64,000 nt of DNA from Filosporella fistucella (taxonomy: Eukaryota; Ascomycota; Leotiomycetes; Helotiales). Within the stretch, counting starts at the first letter, position 1. Each line of letters opens with the position of its first letter. The notes below the pieces were generated by a model. That model worked only from the letters and a program-made list of their open reading frames with translations. It ran no database searches and was not told where the DNA came from. The stretch spans positions 2,976,001-3,040,000 of the forward strand of contig JAQJZZ010000010.1 in assembly GCA_030077755.1 (NCBI GenBank), given 5' to 3'. The translations under genes were made by a program, and so were the position numbers. This document shows positions 38,229 to 50,158 of this stretch, in pieces.

Positions 38229-39062
38229 TGTGCTTTGGTTATTGTGTGATTTTTGCCTACTGCAATTTGTATCTCGAACTTTTTGACAAGATTTCTTTAT
38301 CGGATGATGGCGCTAATTCTAAAAACAGTCTAGCGTGACATCCAGCGACTTGGGTCTCGATGCCCAACTTTAGAACTGTGAGGTTTGAGGTTGAAAGAAA
38401 GTCGATACAATAAACATAGACTTGAATATCGGCATCTGAATGAATTAAGACCTTTGTAGTTGGCGTACATTCACATAGTATCCCTTCAACCCAGTCAACC
38501 TACATTAATTCCCATTTTCACCTTACTCTTTCTTCTAGTCACAAGTTCACCCACGTAATTTATCCGTACACGTGATTGCGCACGCCCCACTCATTTAGCG
38601 CCATCCTGGTTCATCAGAGAACGGCGCCTCCGATCTTCAACCTCAGCACTTCATCATCACCAACCCTCCGACGACATCACGACCTCCTTCTCGACGACCC
38701 CTTAAACGCAAGAATTCAGTCGCTGGTATCGATAGAGAAAGTTGGATGAAGTAATATTGGAAGGTGCTGGAGCGCTGTCCTGGTTCCTGGGCTGGATTGC
38801 GACCGTCTCCTCATTTCCGCCAACCCTTTGTTCGCTGACCTCCGAACTCACGAGATACTATCCGACGACGATTTACTTCGATCAGCGATTCATTTGAACT
38901 CTATTCGACATATTTCTCGATCGGCCACGTCCCTTGAGCAAGGGCGCATCTGGCAAACCCCTCGAGCCTTTGATCATCTTTTCACCTTTGACCCAATCTC
39001 AAATACCCGGATACATTGTCCACAACACAACCTTCCTCGAAATTCTCGACTTCTCCCACGAT
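38229..39062. promoter_or_regulatory. Divergent promoter region NOP4 / MED19
   Basis: Shared upstream region of two housekeeping genes. A CACGTGA box occurs at about 38569. The part nearest MED19 is open in a second frame (38828-39214), which overlaps the MED19 start out of frame and is probably leader sequence rather than a gene. Confidence 0.5.
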
Positions 39063-40245
39063 ATGCCGTTCGATCACCCAAATACCCCGCAAAGTCCTTC
39101 CCAAACCTTCGGCGCATCCGATCTCCCCTCGAAAGTCGTGGGCTCACCCAGAAATACCCACTCTCTTCCTACACCCGCACACAGTATCAACGGCAGCATG
39201 TCTTCGATCTCTGATACCGTGGTCGATCCTACTGGCCGCGATATGAATACCAATAAGCGCAAGCGTGATTCTGAGGATCATGGTGATCGAGAACAGAAGA
39301 AGGTTCATGTCGAGGACAGCAGAATTAGTATGGTTAGCATTGAAGACCTCCATCTGGATGTCGGCGAGAAATACCTCCTCTGCAGAACTCGTAAGGCTCC
39401 CCTTCTGTATCATGTCCATTCCTGGTATTGTATCCCAGGCGCTTGACGCCCTCACATCATCTACAGAAGTATTTGGTTAACACGGGTATGATATTTTAGC
39501 CCTCGCTTTCAGTGAACCTCGACCAACTCAAGACCTGTTTACGCTATATGGTTTACATGATATTGCCAAGTCTGTTGCACGGTTCAAAGAGGATGGTTCC
39601 AAGGGTATCAAACTCCGAAAGACGTACAAGAATCAGATCAAGGAGCATGGCTTGTCCGGACAATTCGATGCAGTCAAGAGAGAAACCAATGCGCCAGGCA
39701 CGCTGTTGGAAATGTGCAATATGCCCGCTGAGCATTGGACCGCTACATTGCAAGGTCGAGAGATTTCTAAGCCGATTGACACAACCCCAAACTTGAAGTT
39801 AGCATTGACAATGGCGAGAGGCCCGATACCAAAGGACAAGTTCAACGGCAGCGTACTTGGTCTTCCTGATATGGGTCCTATGGCCGAAGTAACAAAGGTA
39901 GCACAGAGTGCGGCACGTCCACATATTCCTCAAGCAGGTGGTGTAATTCGTACAGGCAAGGCATCGAAGTCTGAGGGTCCACGTCCCAAGCGCAATGTCA
40001 AGAAGCGGACTTATGGTGATTCAAGTTTCGAGGGCTATGGTGAGGGTTTTGTTGATGATGATGCGCAAGCAAGCGGTTACTCAACGGGTGAAGCCGATGA
40101 CCGCGGCAGCAGAAAGCGCCCAAAGAAGGTTTGTGCCTTGCTACACGTGCAATATTTCATGGCTAACAAAGAAAAGAACGGAAATCATTTTCAAGGACCT
40201 CCTGTTCGTCAACATAGTTACGGCCCCGGGATGGTTGGAGTATGA
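39063..40245 (+). CDS. MED19: Mediator of RNA polymerase II transcription subunit 19 (Rox3)
   Basis: Mediator head/hook-associated subunit in the nucleus. Exons 39063-39390, 39500-40128 and 40177-40245 close to 341 aa. The start MPFDHPNTPQSPSQTF matches the family opening; an in-frame Met upstream (near 38934) would add an untypical extension. Recognition rests on EDLHLDVGEKYLLCRT joined across the first intron to EPRPTQDLFTLYGLHDIAKS, then KLRKTYKNQIKEHGLSGQFD and the conserved end RQHSYGPGMVGV. Lys/Arg-rich blocks (NKRKRDSEDHGDREQKK and PRPKRNVKKR) suit a nuclear protein. The last intron is 48 bases, a multiple of three with no stop, so its retention would insert 16 residues. Confidence 0.88.
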
Positions 40246-41604
40246 GTCGGTGGCAGACTCTCTCCTGTATGAATATCGCGTGGTCATGAATCAAGAGTCA
40301 GCACACGCTGCACTCGATATACCCCTCACCTGCTGGTGGCTCACAATGCTCATATAACAGCATATACAGACACAGTTGATGGCGGCAAATCCAAGCATTG
40401 AGCTTCGGTATGCACGAGCATGAAAGCTCTGCATTTATTGTATGATGGCACTATTAGTGACCTCTCGTGGTTACCTTTTGGCATTAGCGGGCGTCAGGGC
40501 AAAAATGGACCTATAGGCCAGTGCAGCAGGATAATGAAATGCAACGAATTAAACAACCGGTCCCTCCCATCGTGAAACTTGCAAGTCGTACTCTTCATGC
40601 ACATCTAATTCAAGCTCGAGTCGATGAAGTCTTATTATCGATTTGTCTATAAAGACCGATAACTCCCAAGTGGGACGAGCCAATATCATGCTTGATGAAG
40701 AGATATTTCTACATTTCTACTTCATGATTTTCAACGAATCAAAGGGCGCAAGTGAGTGTGTTTACGTTAATCTCAACTATTTGAAAATTTAAGGCATCTT
40801 TCCATTACTCTGTATCAAGTGATGAGACTTTAGGGCATTGAGGTTTGTCACGATTGTAAGATCTATATATGTAGACAGATTCCGAGGCGTCCAAACGCTA
40901 TGAATAACTAAGAAGGTTTTAGGTACACGTCCACTCTGGATTTCCTAGCCCGACCACGAATGCCGAATGGCATCCCTTGATCAGCAAGCTTTTCATTCCT
41001 CCCCGAAGGACCGACCCTTAAGTTTCTCGTCCCTTTTGTTAGGACCGGATCGTTCAAGATCTACATTTTCACATATCTCACTATTGTGGCCGCGATAAGA
41101 TGTCATTATTAGCAATTTAGCAGTAATCGTTCCGACTTACAATTGCTGTTGCTTTACTAGAAGGTCGGGCAAATGGAAATTTGCTCAACATTTAGCACAA
41201 AAAGTCATATATGACGAGAAGGCTGGGGCTTTTTTTTTTATATTTTTTTTTTATCATAGTTTCACGACCCTGGCTGCAGCTTTGGATCTTTTGGATTGAG
41301 GCTCGCGTTTCGACTATGGATCTACACGACGATCAATCTCTATAACGCCAAAAGCCAGCCGTACCCAGGGACATATCTGCCAATACAGCCCAGGGCTGCC
41401 TCTGGACCAGAGTCTTTATCTTTCGCTGTGTCTGCACTTTCTGCCGCCACTATCTCAGTTGTCTTTTTCCATTCTCTCATTTACTTTCCAATTAGTCTCA
41501 CAGGCGGCCAAAAATATTTTCGATCTTTTGACTCTTGGGAATAAACATTAGAATTTCTGCGGCACCACCACATTCATCCTTTGCTCGGTGGAGCGTAATC
41601 CACA
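40246..41604. other. Intergenic
   Basis: About 1.36 kb, no domain-bearing frame. A poly-T patch (about 41230-41252, interrupted by ATA) lies before the leader of the giant wall-protein gene. A frame at 41296-41544 is in probable leader or promoter DNA and lacks features. Confidence 0.5.
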
Positions 41605-44600
41605 ATGTCTTTTGGAGCGATGTCAACAAGTCTCTCATTTATTGTCCTTCTCATTAACCTGTAGATACTCTCACTAATGCTCTTAAAGTTATGTCACTCT
41701 ACTTACACAGTCTAGAATTCAAGTCAATGCAGACCCAGGTTGGATTACGACGGTCCTTTGGGACTGTACTTCTACCACTCTTCCATCGTCTACAATATGG
41801 TCATCTGCATCCTCAGCACCAGATAACGGCAGTAATCCAACGGCTTTCTCAAGCAGCCAAGCCGACGTATCTACCGCTCTATTGAGCAGTAGCTCTATGA
41901 CTCCAACCTCCTTGGCCTCCACTACGTCCACGCTCAGTCAGGACTCGAGTACCATGACATCATTGTCTGCTCAAGCTTCTACTACTGCCGCAGATTCATC
42001 AACGGTATGGGAGGCGTCAGGAGAAGCATCCCCAACTCAGACAAGCCAAAAAACATACAGCTCGCCACTTTTAATATCCGCATCCACCAGTGCTCTGAGC
42101 CGGAGCAGTCTTCGAATATCAGAAACGACTATACTCAATACTCAGGGTGCGTTGTCTTCGACCCCCTGCAACATCCCCAGCATTTTTTCCGCATTTATTT
42201 CGTCTCCAGCGCAATCCTTTTGTTCGAACATCTTTTTGGTTTTACTCCAGGATAACAGCACAGACATGCAACCCTTCTGCTAGGCACCTTACACACGGGA
42301 ACTTCACACACCGGATTGGGAACAACCATGACTCTTGATTCTCTTCTCGAGTTTTCGAAGTATCGAAACTCGGCAGTAGAAGCGGTCAATAATTGAATTT
42401 GTGGTTTATATTTGCCTTATGGCTTTAATACTAACCGTAATTTCTAGTGTCGAGTTCTTTTCCAGCACAATCGACTGCCTCAGAGGCACGGAGCTTCGAG
42501 TTTTCACAGTCATCAGGCGTCCCTTCGATCAGTAGCTTCCAAACTTTCACCAGACGACAGTCTCTCAACTCCGAGATCATGTCCACCGCCGAACACACCA
42601 TGATTCCGTCTGCTTCAGGGCCTTTCATGCTTTCCCAAACCGAATTTTCCAGAGCCTCCAGCAGTCTTCAAAATCCCTCTTCTTTCTCCGGAGTCTCAAT
42701 TGTTGGGTCGTCCAGCACACCTGCGCCTAGTCTCTCGGCTGCTATTTCTGCGTCCGAGAGTGCCTTTTCAACAGCTGCTATTGTATCCAGCTCCCAACTA
42801 ACTCAGCAATCATACTCTCCTTCCAATCTGCCATCGTTTGGGTCTGCGACAATCACCAATATAGCTTCTACATCGCAAGCATCCATGGCTCAGTCTTTCG
42901 TTGAGGCACAGTCAACGTCTTTCTCGGCAAGTGTTGGAATGTCATCACTTATTTCCAACCTGCCATCAGCTCAAGTTTCCAGCTTCGACGCTTCTCAGGC
43001 AGTCGATAGCAGTGCCATCTCAATACCACCGTCTAGTATCTTTAGTGGCTCTGAAATTGCTTCGGAAGCTACCCAAGTGGCATCGATTTCTAGTGCAGGA
43101 TCTTTGTCATTATCGCCCTCGGAAGCGTCTTCATTCATTACATCCCCAGTTTCTGCTTCAGCTTCGATTCAATCATTCGTTTCACCAATGAGCGCTGGAT
43201 CTAGTCAGCTGTTCTCTTCGGAATTTCAAACTAAATCTGGGTCCCCGCCGGCGATTCCGTCAGGATCAACGTCTCTCAAATTGTTTAGTTCAAACGAAGT
43301 TCAACTCTCGGCAAGTATATCCACAATGGAGTATTCAACAAGCAACTATGAATCCACATCCGTTCGACAAGGGTCCAGTCAGAGTTCTGGTTTCGTACCT
43401 GTTCCTCTAAGTCTGAGCGCATCGGGTACTTTGGAAACAAGCATTCTTCCCTTGTCGAATGTACAGTCAAGCATGATGGCGTCCGCCTCAATATCTGCAA
43501 TGTTTTCGTCTATGCTGGGATCGCTTCAAAGCTCGGGAATGCTTGCTTCTACAGGTCAAGCTTCAATGAGCCAAGCCCTAAGCCAATCACTGACTACATT
43601 CAAATCCGTTAATCCTACAAGAAGCCAGTCGTTTGCTGCGTCGAATACACCCTCCTTGGCCAGTTCTCAACAAGGTGTCAGCCAGATGGCTTTTGTCCCA
43701 GTCTCTTTTGGCCAATCCATGTCTGCTACTCAGCTCATTGCGAGTGTAACACCAAGTGCTGTACCTTCTGTCTCGGGATCAGAGTCAGCAGCCAGTTACA
43801 TAGTTTCCCAATCTGGATCTGCCGAGCAAAATTTTGTCTCTACTTTGCAGCATGCGTTTAGCAATATCGTTTCGGCTCCGATATCTACTTCGATGGTAGA
43901 ACCAGCTCCAACCGCTTCAGGGTCTTTCATCTCCAATGCTTTTGCCAGCAGTCGGCAAGCAGAACAGTCTCTCAGATCCACGTTCCTGCCATCTAACTCC
44001 ATTTCACTCAATCCAAACCTTCCATCATCAGTGGCTTCTATGTCTCAAATATTTAGCGGTCTTACAAGTGCCACATCCTTGGGGGCTCCGTCGATAATAT
44101 CTGAAATGTCAACCATCAGTGCCTTCGCTTCAAGTCAAAACACCGGAACTTCAGCCGAGTCTCAACAACCTGCTTCTTCTTCCATCCCTCCCTCAGGCCT
44201 GTTATCGGAGTCAGTCTCCGCATCTGGAACTGTCCTGGAAAATTCTCAGCAATCGGTGTCTGGCTCTTACAACAGGCTATCATCATTTTTCGGTGCACCA
44301 ACTCTGACTGTAAGTGCATCAATCACTAGGCAGTCCACCGCTAGCAACGGTGCGCTTCAATCTGAGTCTGGAAGTCTTTCAATTGGTCAGGAGAGCATGA
44401 GTCAATCTCTATCTATGCCTCAAGGCATCACGACCGCAATTCCACGGGTTTCGGGATCTACTTTGGGTGGCAGTAGTATTGTGGGTTCGTCCGGTGTCAT
44501 TTCAGCCTCTGGTGGATTTTCTGAAATGCCTTCCTTCACTCAGCCGGTCTCTACTACAGCATCTGCTGCACATTCATTTACAGAAACATTGTCTGCATCA

Positions 44601-47600
44601 CAAGAGCTTCCAGCTATCTCTTCAAGCTTGGCGCCAGGTCTTCTGTCTTCTGGATCATCAATTCTTCCACAATTAGCTTCTGGAACAATATCGCAGGATA
44701 TATTTATTTTGGAATCAGGAACGCCATCCTCTTTCGATGGCTTCAGTCAATCCCAAATGCTCACAGAGGGAGCTTCTGCCACTCAAGAAGCAGGATCAAG
44801 TCAGTCTGGCACGTCGTTTGTATCAGAGCGATCCATATTACCTGTCAGTGGTTCTGGTACGGCACAAGCAGAGTCAAGTACTTTGATGGCTTCCGTGGGG
44901 TCTTCTGGGAATCTGTTCCTCTCGGTGACTGGGACATTCAATCCGTCTTTCTTTGGCTTTTCTGCAAGTGTCACCTCTATCGTCGTTCTGCCCACGAGTT
45001 CAAAATCAAATTCACCTCAATTCATTCCAAGTCCTGGGTCTCTTTCCACCCTCAATGCAAGCGGGTCCTCTCTACTGGGCCCATCTGCTGGTCAAATTGT
45101 GCCGTCCCAGTCTACGTTCTTGAGCGAGACCAGCACATTTATGCCGCCAGTTCCCTCTCTCACTCCTGGCCCAGGCGCTGGACCTTCTATTTCAGTATCG
45201 AATTCCTTCACCCAACTCACCGAAACAACCACTCAGGAGTCTTTATCTGAGTCGCTGGGAGTACAATCAGCTAGCTCAAGCGGTAATCTTTTCTCACAAC
45301 GAGCTGATACACTCTCGTCGTCTATTTCTCTTCCATCTATCCCTGCTTCTATATTCACTTCAAGACCTGAGGTTTCCAATATGGCTATCTCAACTTTAGC
45401 AGCCATAGAATCATTCACTGACGGACATGGTGCCGCTACAAGCTCTCAATCCGTCGAGCCAACATCAACTTTGTCATTCATGCCATCTAGCGTCGCCCCG
45501 GTCATGCCAAGCTCATCAGCTTCAGTAACAGTCCTTTTGACCTTTGACTTCTCTGGTAACATCTCAGCTGGTGGCCCAATCCGCAAACGGGACTCAGTCC
45601 CTGTTTTCCTGCGCCTCACCCCCGACAACACTGCTGCTGTTACAGATAATTGTTCCTCAGCTATTCCCTTCACAGTCGAGACCGATGGCAAATTGACTGC
45701 AAACGGCCTCACGGCATTTGCCACGACGGATGATGTTCTAGCTGGTAGATCGAAATGGCAATTTGGACCAGAAAATTCTACCAATATTGAGGATGTCTTT
45801 TCTTGGACAGGTGGAGTGATTCAATGGACCAATGCGGCATTCCTTGGAGGCAGTGTTACTTTTGCTTTCCCCGAGAGTGGTATAGGAGAGATCTTAGTTT
45901 CGTACGATGGCTCTCTTCCCCCAGGATACAATGCTCAGTTGTTCTCCATTTTGGAACCCGGCAGTCAGGAAGCTCAAGCTGGTAAGTTGAAATGCCTTTT
46001 AATATATTCGTGTCTTGTTCTAACAGATGTAGTCGGATGTCCTCCTTTGCTAATTGTGTCCTCGCTCCCCTCCGCTACGGATTTCTCAGGCGGTGGTGTA
46101 TCTCAACAAGTCAGTGCAACGCAATCCAGTGCGTCCATGTCTGTTCCTATGACCTCGATATCTCCCACCTTCGCGTATAGTTCGAAGGCAGCAGAGTTCA
46201 GCAGTATATCTACACATTTTCAGACGGGAGACTTCTCTCAAGCAGCCAGTGGACTCGGCGCATCGATTCAAGAATCAGGCAGTGTTACAATGTCCACTTT
46301 TGCGTCAGCAAATTCGAACGTTGAATCGACCTCCTTCAGCCAACAAGCTCGATTTTCAAGCACGTTTGGGGCTGCTGTTCCCTCTGCAACTTCGGCGGGA
46401 GAGAGTATGTCAGCATCATTTGGGGTCTCGATCTCATCTGGCACAAGTAAGTCTAATTATTTCACATTGTCTTTCCTTGAGAGTCAAATTGGTTCCCAAA
46501 CCGGTGTGCCTGGATTTTCTGGACTTCCATCGATCTCGATCCTCCCTGGAATTTCCTCCGCATCATCGACAAATATGCAGTTAGTCATGGGGTCCACGGT
46601 AAATATCCACAGTGGTTCAAATTTTGTATCGCCGACAGTGGATGGATTCTCTTCTGCTATCCCAGGACCAGCCTCAACAGTTTCATCGCTTCCTCCCTCG
46701 ATACTCGCCATTCCCACTGGAGCTTTGATTCAATCTACCACATCGGTAATACTTGCAAGCCCTTCAGGCATTTCTTCGCTCACTGTGGGAGCGAGTGGAA
46801 GCGCAATGTATACCACTACAGATCAACAATCAATCACGACAAACTCTGCTTTCATATCAACCGACAATCTTAGCGTGCCATTCTCGTCCATCGCCACAGT
46901 AAATATATCACCAAGTGTCGCCCAAATGCAGTCGAGTCTCGCAGTTTCAGTCACAATCAGCATCGAACAGCATTCAAACTCTCTATCGGCCGTGGGGGGC
47001 TTTAGCACCCTATCATCGCAGCAGCTTTCCCAATCCATCTTCGATCCTCAAATTCCGCCAATAACTGAGCCTTTTTTGCCGACTTCTACCAACCTTACCA
47101 TACCAACGAGTGTGATATCGACTTCTTCGCCTTTTATTTCAGAACCTTTGAGCCAGTCGATATCCACCTCTGCTCAAGCTCAGTTGTCCATTCCTTCCGC
47201 AGGCACTATAACGTCGACAGCAGAACCAGGGTTATCAATTCAGCAGCTGGGTAGTACCGTTATACCAGCAGTCACCGCAGCTACTATCCCTCTTGATGCA
47301 ACTGGTACGCAATCTACCGTTGTACCAATTGAACTCGTCTCGACTCTTGAGAAAAGTGGCTTTGGCACCTTGCCGTTAAATACTAGTAGTGTCGCTCAGC
47401 CCTCATTATCAGCCTCCCCTACGACTCTTTCAAATAGCCAGCCAGTTTTCTTTCCAAATATGTCAACATCAGCTCTCTTCTCAACGAATGTGGTCGTAGG
47501 ATCCATTACCAAGTCCAATTTAAACTCCATGTCTGCTCCAACGACTTTACCTTCGACATTTAGACTTGACTCAGGAACAACCATAGTACTTACTATTGGC

Positions 47601-49496
47601 GCAACGTCTTCACTATCCGGGGCCCATGTAACATGGTCTGCCAGCACTTCCCTAACCCAACTGGGGACCGAGTCGGTCTTGACCCAAACGTCAGCGATAC
47701 CAAGCAATATGGACATTAGCTTCGCCTCAACTGCCAGTGTGGCCCCTAGTTCAATCACGCAGGAATCATTTAGACCTTCATCCTTATATGTGCCAGATTT
47801 CCAATCTGGAACTCCATCTTCAATTTTCCGGGTCCCAACCTCCGCTGAAAGTATTTTTTCGTCCAGCCAAGAACCGGGTTCGATGACGACGCCAGCTCGA
47901 AGTGCCAACCCCTCAACGTCCCTGGAGCTTGTGTCGAGTACATCGTTTGTAGAGTCAATGCAAAACTCCGCTGCATTCCAATCAGGTTATGGAAGCCTAG
48001 GCTCATCATCTCAATCACTATTGCGGTCTATTGTTATTTTCTCCGGTGCTTCTCAATCTCTGGCAATTCCACAGACAGTAGTATCAACAGCACTTAGCTC
48101 GTCCTTATTAGGGTCTATATCTATGCAAAGCAGTTCGCAGATCGGCGCTGTACAAGGCAATACTTACTCCGCCACGACAACGTTCGATCCACAATCATCC
48201 CCAGCTTTGACTACCACACCACAATTTACCATTTCTACGGTGTACTCAACGACTATCTACACTATCACTTCTTGCCCCAGCAGCATTCATGGATGCAGCA
48301 CGAAGATCGGATCAGTGACTACAGAAACGATTTCGCTCTACACAACCATCTGCCCAGTAACACCAACAATAGAGCCATCATTATCGTCGCCGGACGTGAC
48401 ACAATGGACCACTTCTACAGTCTACACAACATTTATATATACAGTAACTTCTTGCCATCCCGAACTTACAGATTGCAAAGTTGGGCAGATCAAGACAGAG
48501 ACAATTTCACTCACTACCACCGTCTGCCCTGTCACCCCACTGGCAGTACCTCCATCTCAAGATCTTGTTACTTCCACTGTGTTCACGTCAATAACTTTTA
48601 CCGTAACATCATGTGATAGTACTGCTACGGGCTGCTCAGTTGGCCAAACAACTACCGATACGATCCCGGTATACGCCGCGGTTTTCCCTGCTCAACAAAC
48701 ACCGCAATCCGAGCCAGAGGCAGCTCAAACGATTGGAGTATTGGTTACGACTATCGTTGATATCACCGTTGTGGTAATATACAATCCTCTTCGAGGAGCA
48801 ACAGGTACAACCTTCTAAGGCGCTCCTGAAGGATTTTTACTGATTCAGATGTAGAAACAAGATATCTGACAGAGACATTCACAAGAGATTCGACTGGCTT
48901 GCTGAATCAAGCAACGCAAGGACAGCGTAAGTCAACATTCCCAGATTCCTTCGTCATAATTTTGACGGAATTTAGCATGCTACCCATGCCTCATAAGCTC
49001 TGCCGGTTATATTTGTCCAAGCTCAGATGTAACAATAACTCGAGTATGTACCCGTCTTACTACTCCCATGATGGAAATTAACCTTCATCAGACACTCACA
49101 CGCTCTACCCCCACTCCCTACTCGCAGTCTGATGATAGCGCTCCGGCAATATATAAATCGTGCTCTACCTGTTCACCAATTACTCTTCGTCCCATTACTT
49201 CTCCAGCCCCGCAGCCCCACATGGACGACTCAATAGCATACATCCCTAGCTTGGTTATGGTCAATGCCCAAGCACAAGTCACTTCTACGCGGTCGACTCA
49301 AGATTACGTGAGACCACAAAGCGCGTCAAGTATTAGAGGTGGAATTGAGGTGATTGGAAATTATTCCATGTCAAATGTGACAGCAATGATGAGTCCGATT
49401 TTGGGACCATCAACCAGTGATGGTAGGATGAACATTGTGGGATGGAGTTTGTATACTGTTATTATCTGCGGGTTTCTGGGTGTTATCCTGGGCTAG
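41605..49496 (+). CDS. Giant Ser/Thr-rich GPI-type cell-wall protein (2,465 aa)
   Basis: Exons 41605-41660, 41716-42146, 42448-45981, 46027-48804, 48849-48926 and 48976-49496 close to 2,465 aa. MSFGAMSTSLSFIVLLINL is a signal peptide. The N-terminal ~1,190 residues are mostly Ser with Ala, Gln, Thr and Pro, very probably O-mannosylated. A non-repetitive module (about 1194-1350) contains FLRLTPDNTAAVTDNCSSAI, a WQFGPENSTN strand and FPESGIGEILVSYDGSLPPG; it resembles the fungal DUF7908-type modules found in wall proteins, but I am not certain. A second Ser-rich arm follows, then three Cys-bearing repeats (about 2075-2235). The end, NIVGWSLYTVIICGFLGVIL after SDGRM, is a GPI-attachment-type tail. 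Likely an adhesin or surface mucin. Intron 2 (301 bases) is long for this locus and may hide a small exon. Intron 3 (45 bases) is in frame without a stop. Confidence 0.8.
48224..48690 (+). repeat. Three ~50-residue Cys repeats in the giant wall protein
   Basis: Three degenerate coding repeats with pattern TSTVYTT-x2-YTVTSC-x6-C-x2-G-x3-TETI-x-L-x-TT-x-CPVTP. They begin near 48224, 48409 and 48562. Copies 1 and 2 keep all three Cys. In copy 3 the final Cys-Pro-Val is lost (AAVFPAQ). Such modules are common at the C-terminus of fungal wall proteins. Confidence 0.8.
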
Positions 49497-50158
49497 TGAT
49501 CATCTGGTGGTATATTGTATTCGATTTTGCGCTGTGAATTATAAGAAAGATGGTCAAAAGTTGGATAGTGTGCTAGCGTTTGAATAGTCCCGATAGGTAT
49601 CACTATTGGAAGGAAATAGCGACAATCAGAGTCAATTGGGACTTTTAGCTACAGAAAGTTCCTCAAGAGGATGTACCGCTATTGTAGTCTCCCAGAATCG
49701 AACAGCTGCGAAGACCACTAGGAAACAGTCCAATCTAGAAGACCTTGGGCTTGGAGGGTTATACTGCTTTGTAAGTTATAGTGAACCGTACTAGGGAGAA
49801 TACTTCGAAAAGAAAGTGCTTTGTGACTTTCCACCAAGGTTTGCATGTGCCAGCATATTGGTCTGTATTAACCGCTTCCTACGGGCATATTTTGGTGGCT
49901 GTCGTTGGTCGGACCATAGAAAAACACAGCCGCATTCGTGTGTCTCGTATTCATGAGCATTTGAGTGAACCAACAGACCGGGCGTACGCTGGCAGATTTT
50001 GAAATAGGCTAATCAAAATCGTGGCACAGCACAACACCTCAAAACAATGACTTGCTTGACTCTTCCGTTTCATGCAGGACTTACAGTCACGTTGAAATTC
50101 TATGTTCCGAACCCACCTCCAGTCTATGTCGAAACAATTATTTTGAAGGCGCCGCTCG
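49497..50158. other. Intergenic
   Basis: Short frames at 49606-49794, 49781-50002 (+) and 49951-50205 (-) have no features. It separates the wall-protein gene from the membrane-protein gene on the same strand. Confidence 0.45.

Noticed and set aside
38828..39214. 128-codon ORF overlapping the MED19 start
   Set aside because: Out of frame with MED19, no domain; probably leader and shadow sequence.
41230..41252. Poly-T patch as a possible retroelement tail
   Set aside because: No element body or target-site duplication is visible next to it; simple T-runs are common in fungal promoters.
42901..43191. Overlapping-frame ORF in the Ser-rich exon
   Set aside because: Long open alternative frames are expected where one frame is Ser/Ala/Gln-rich; no independent signal.
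47396..47908. 170-codon minus-strand ORF inside the wall-protein gene
   Set aside because: Low-complexity antisense of a Ser/Thr-rich coding region; no start context.
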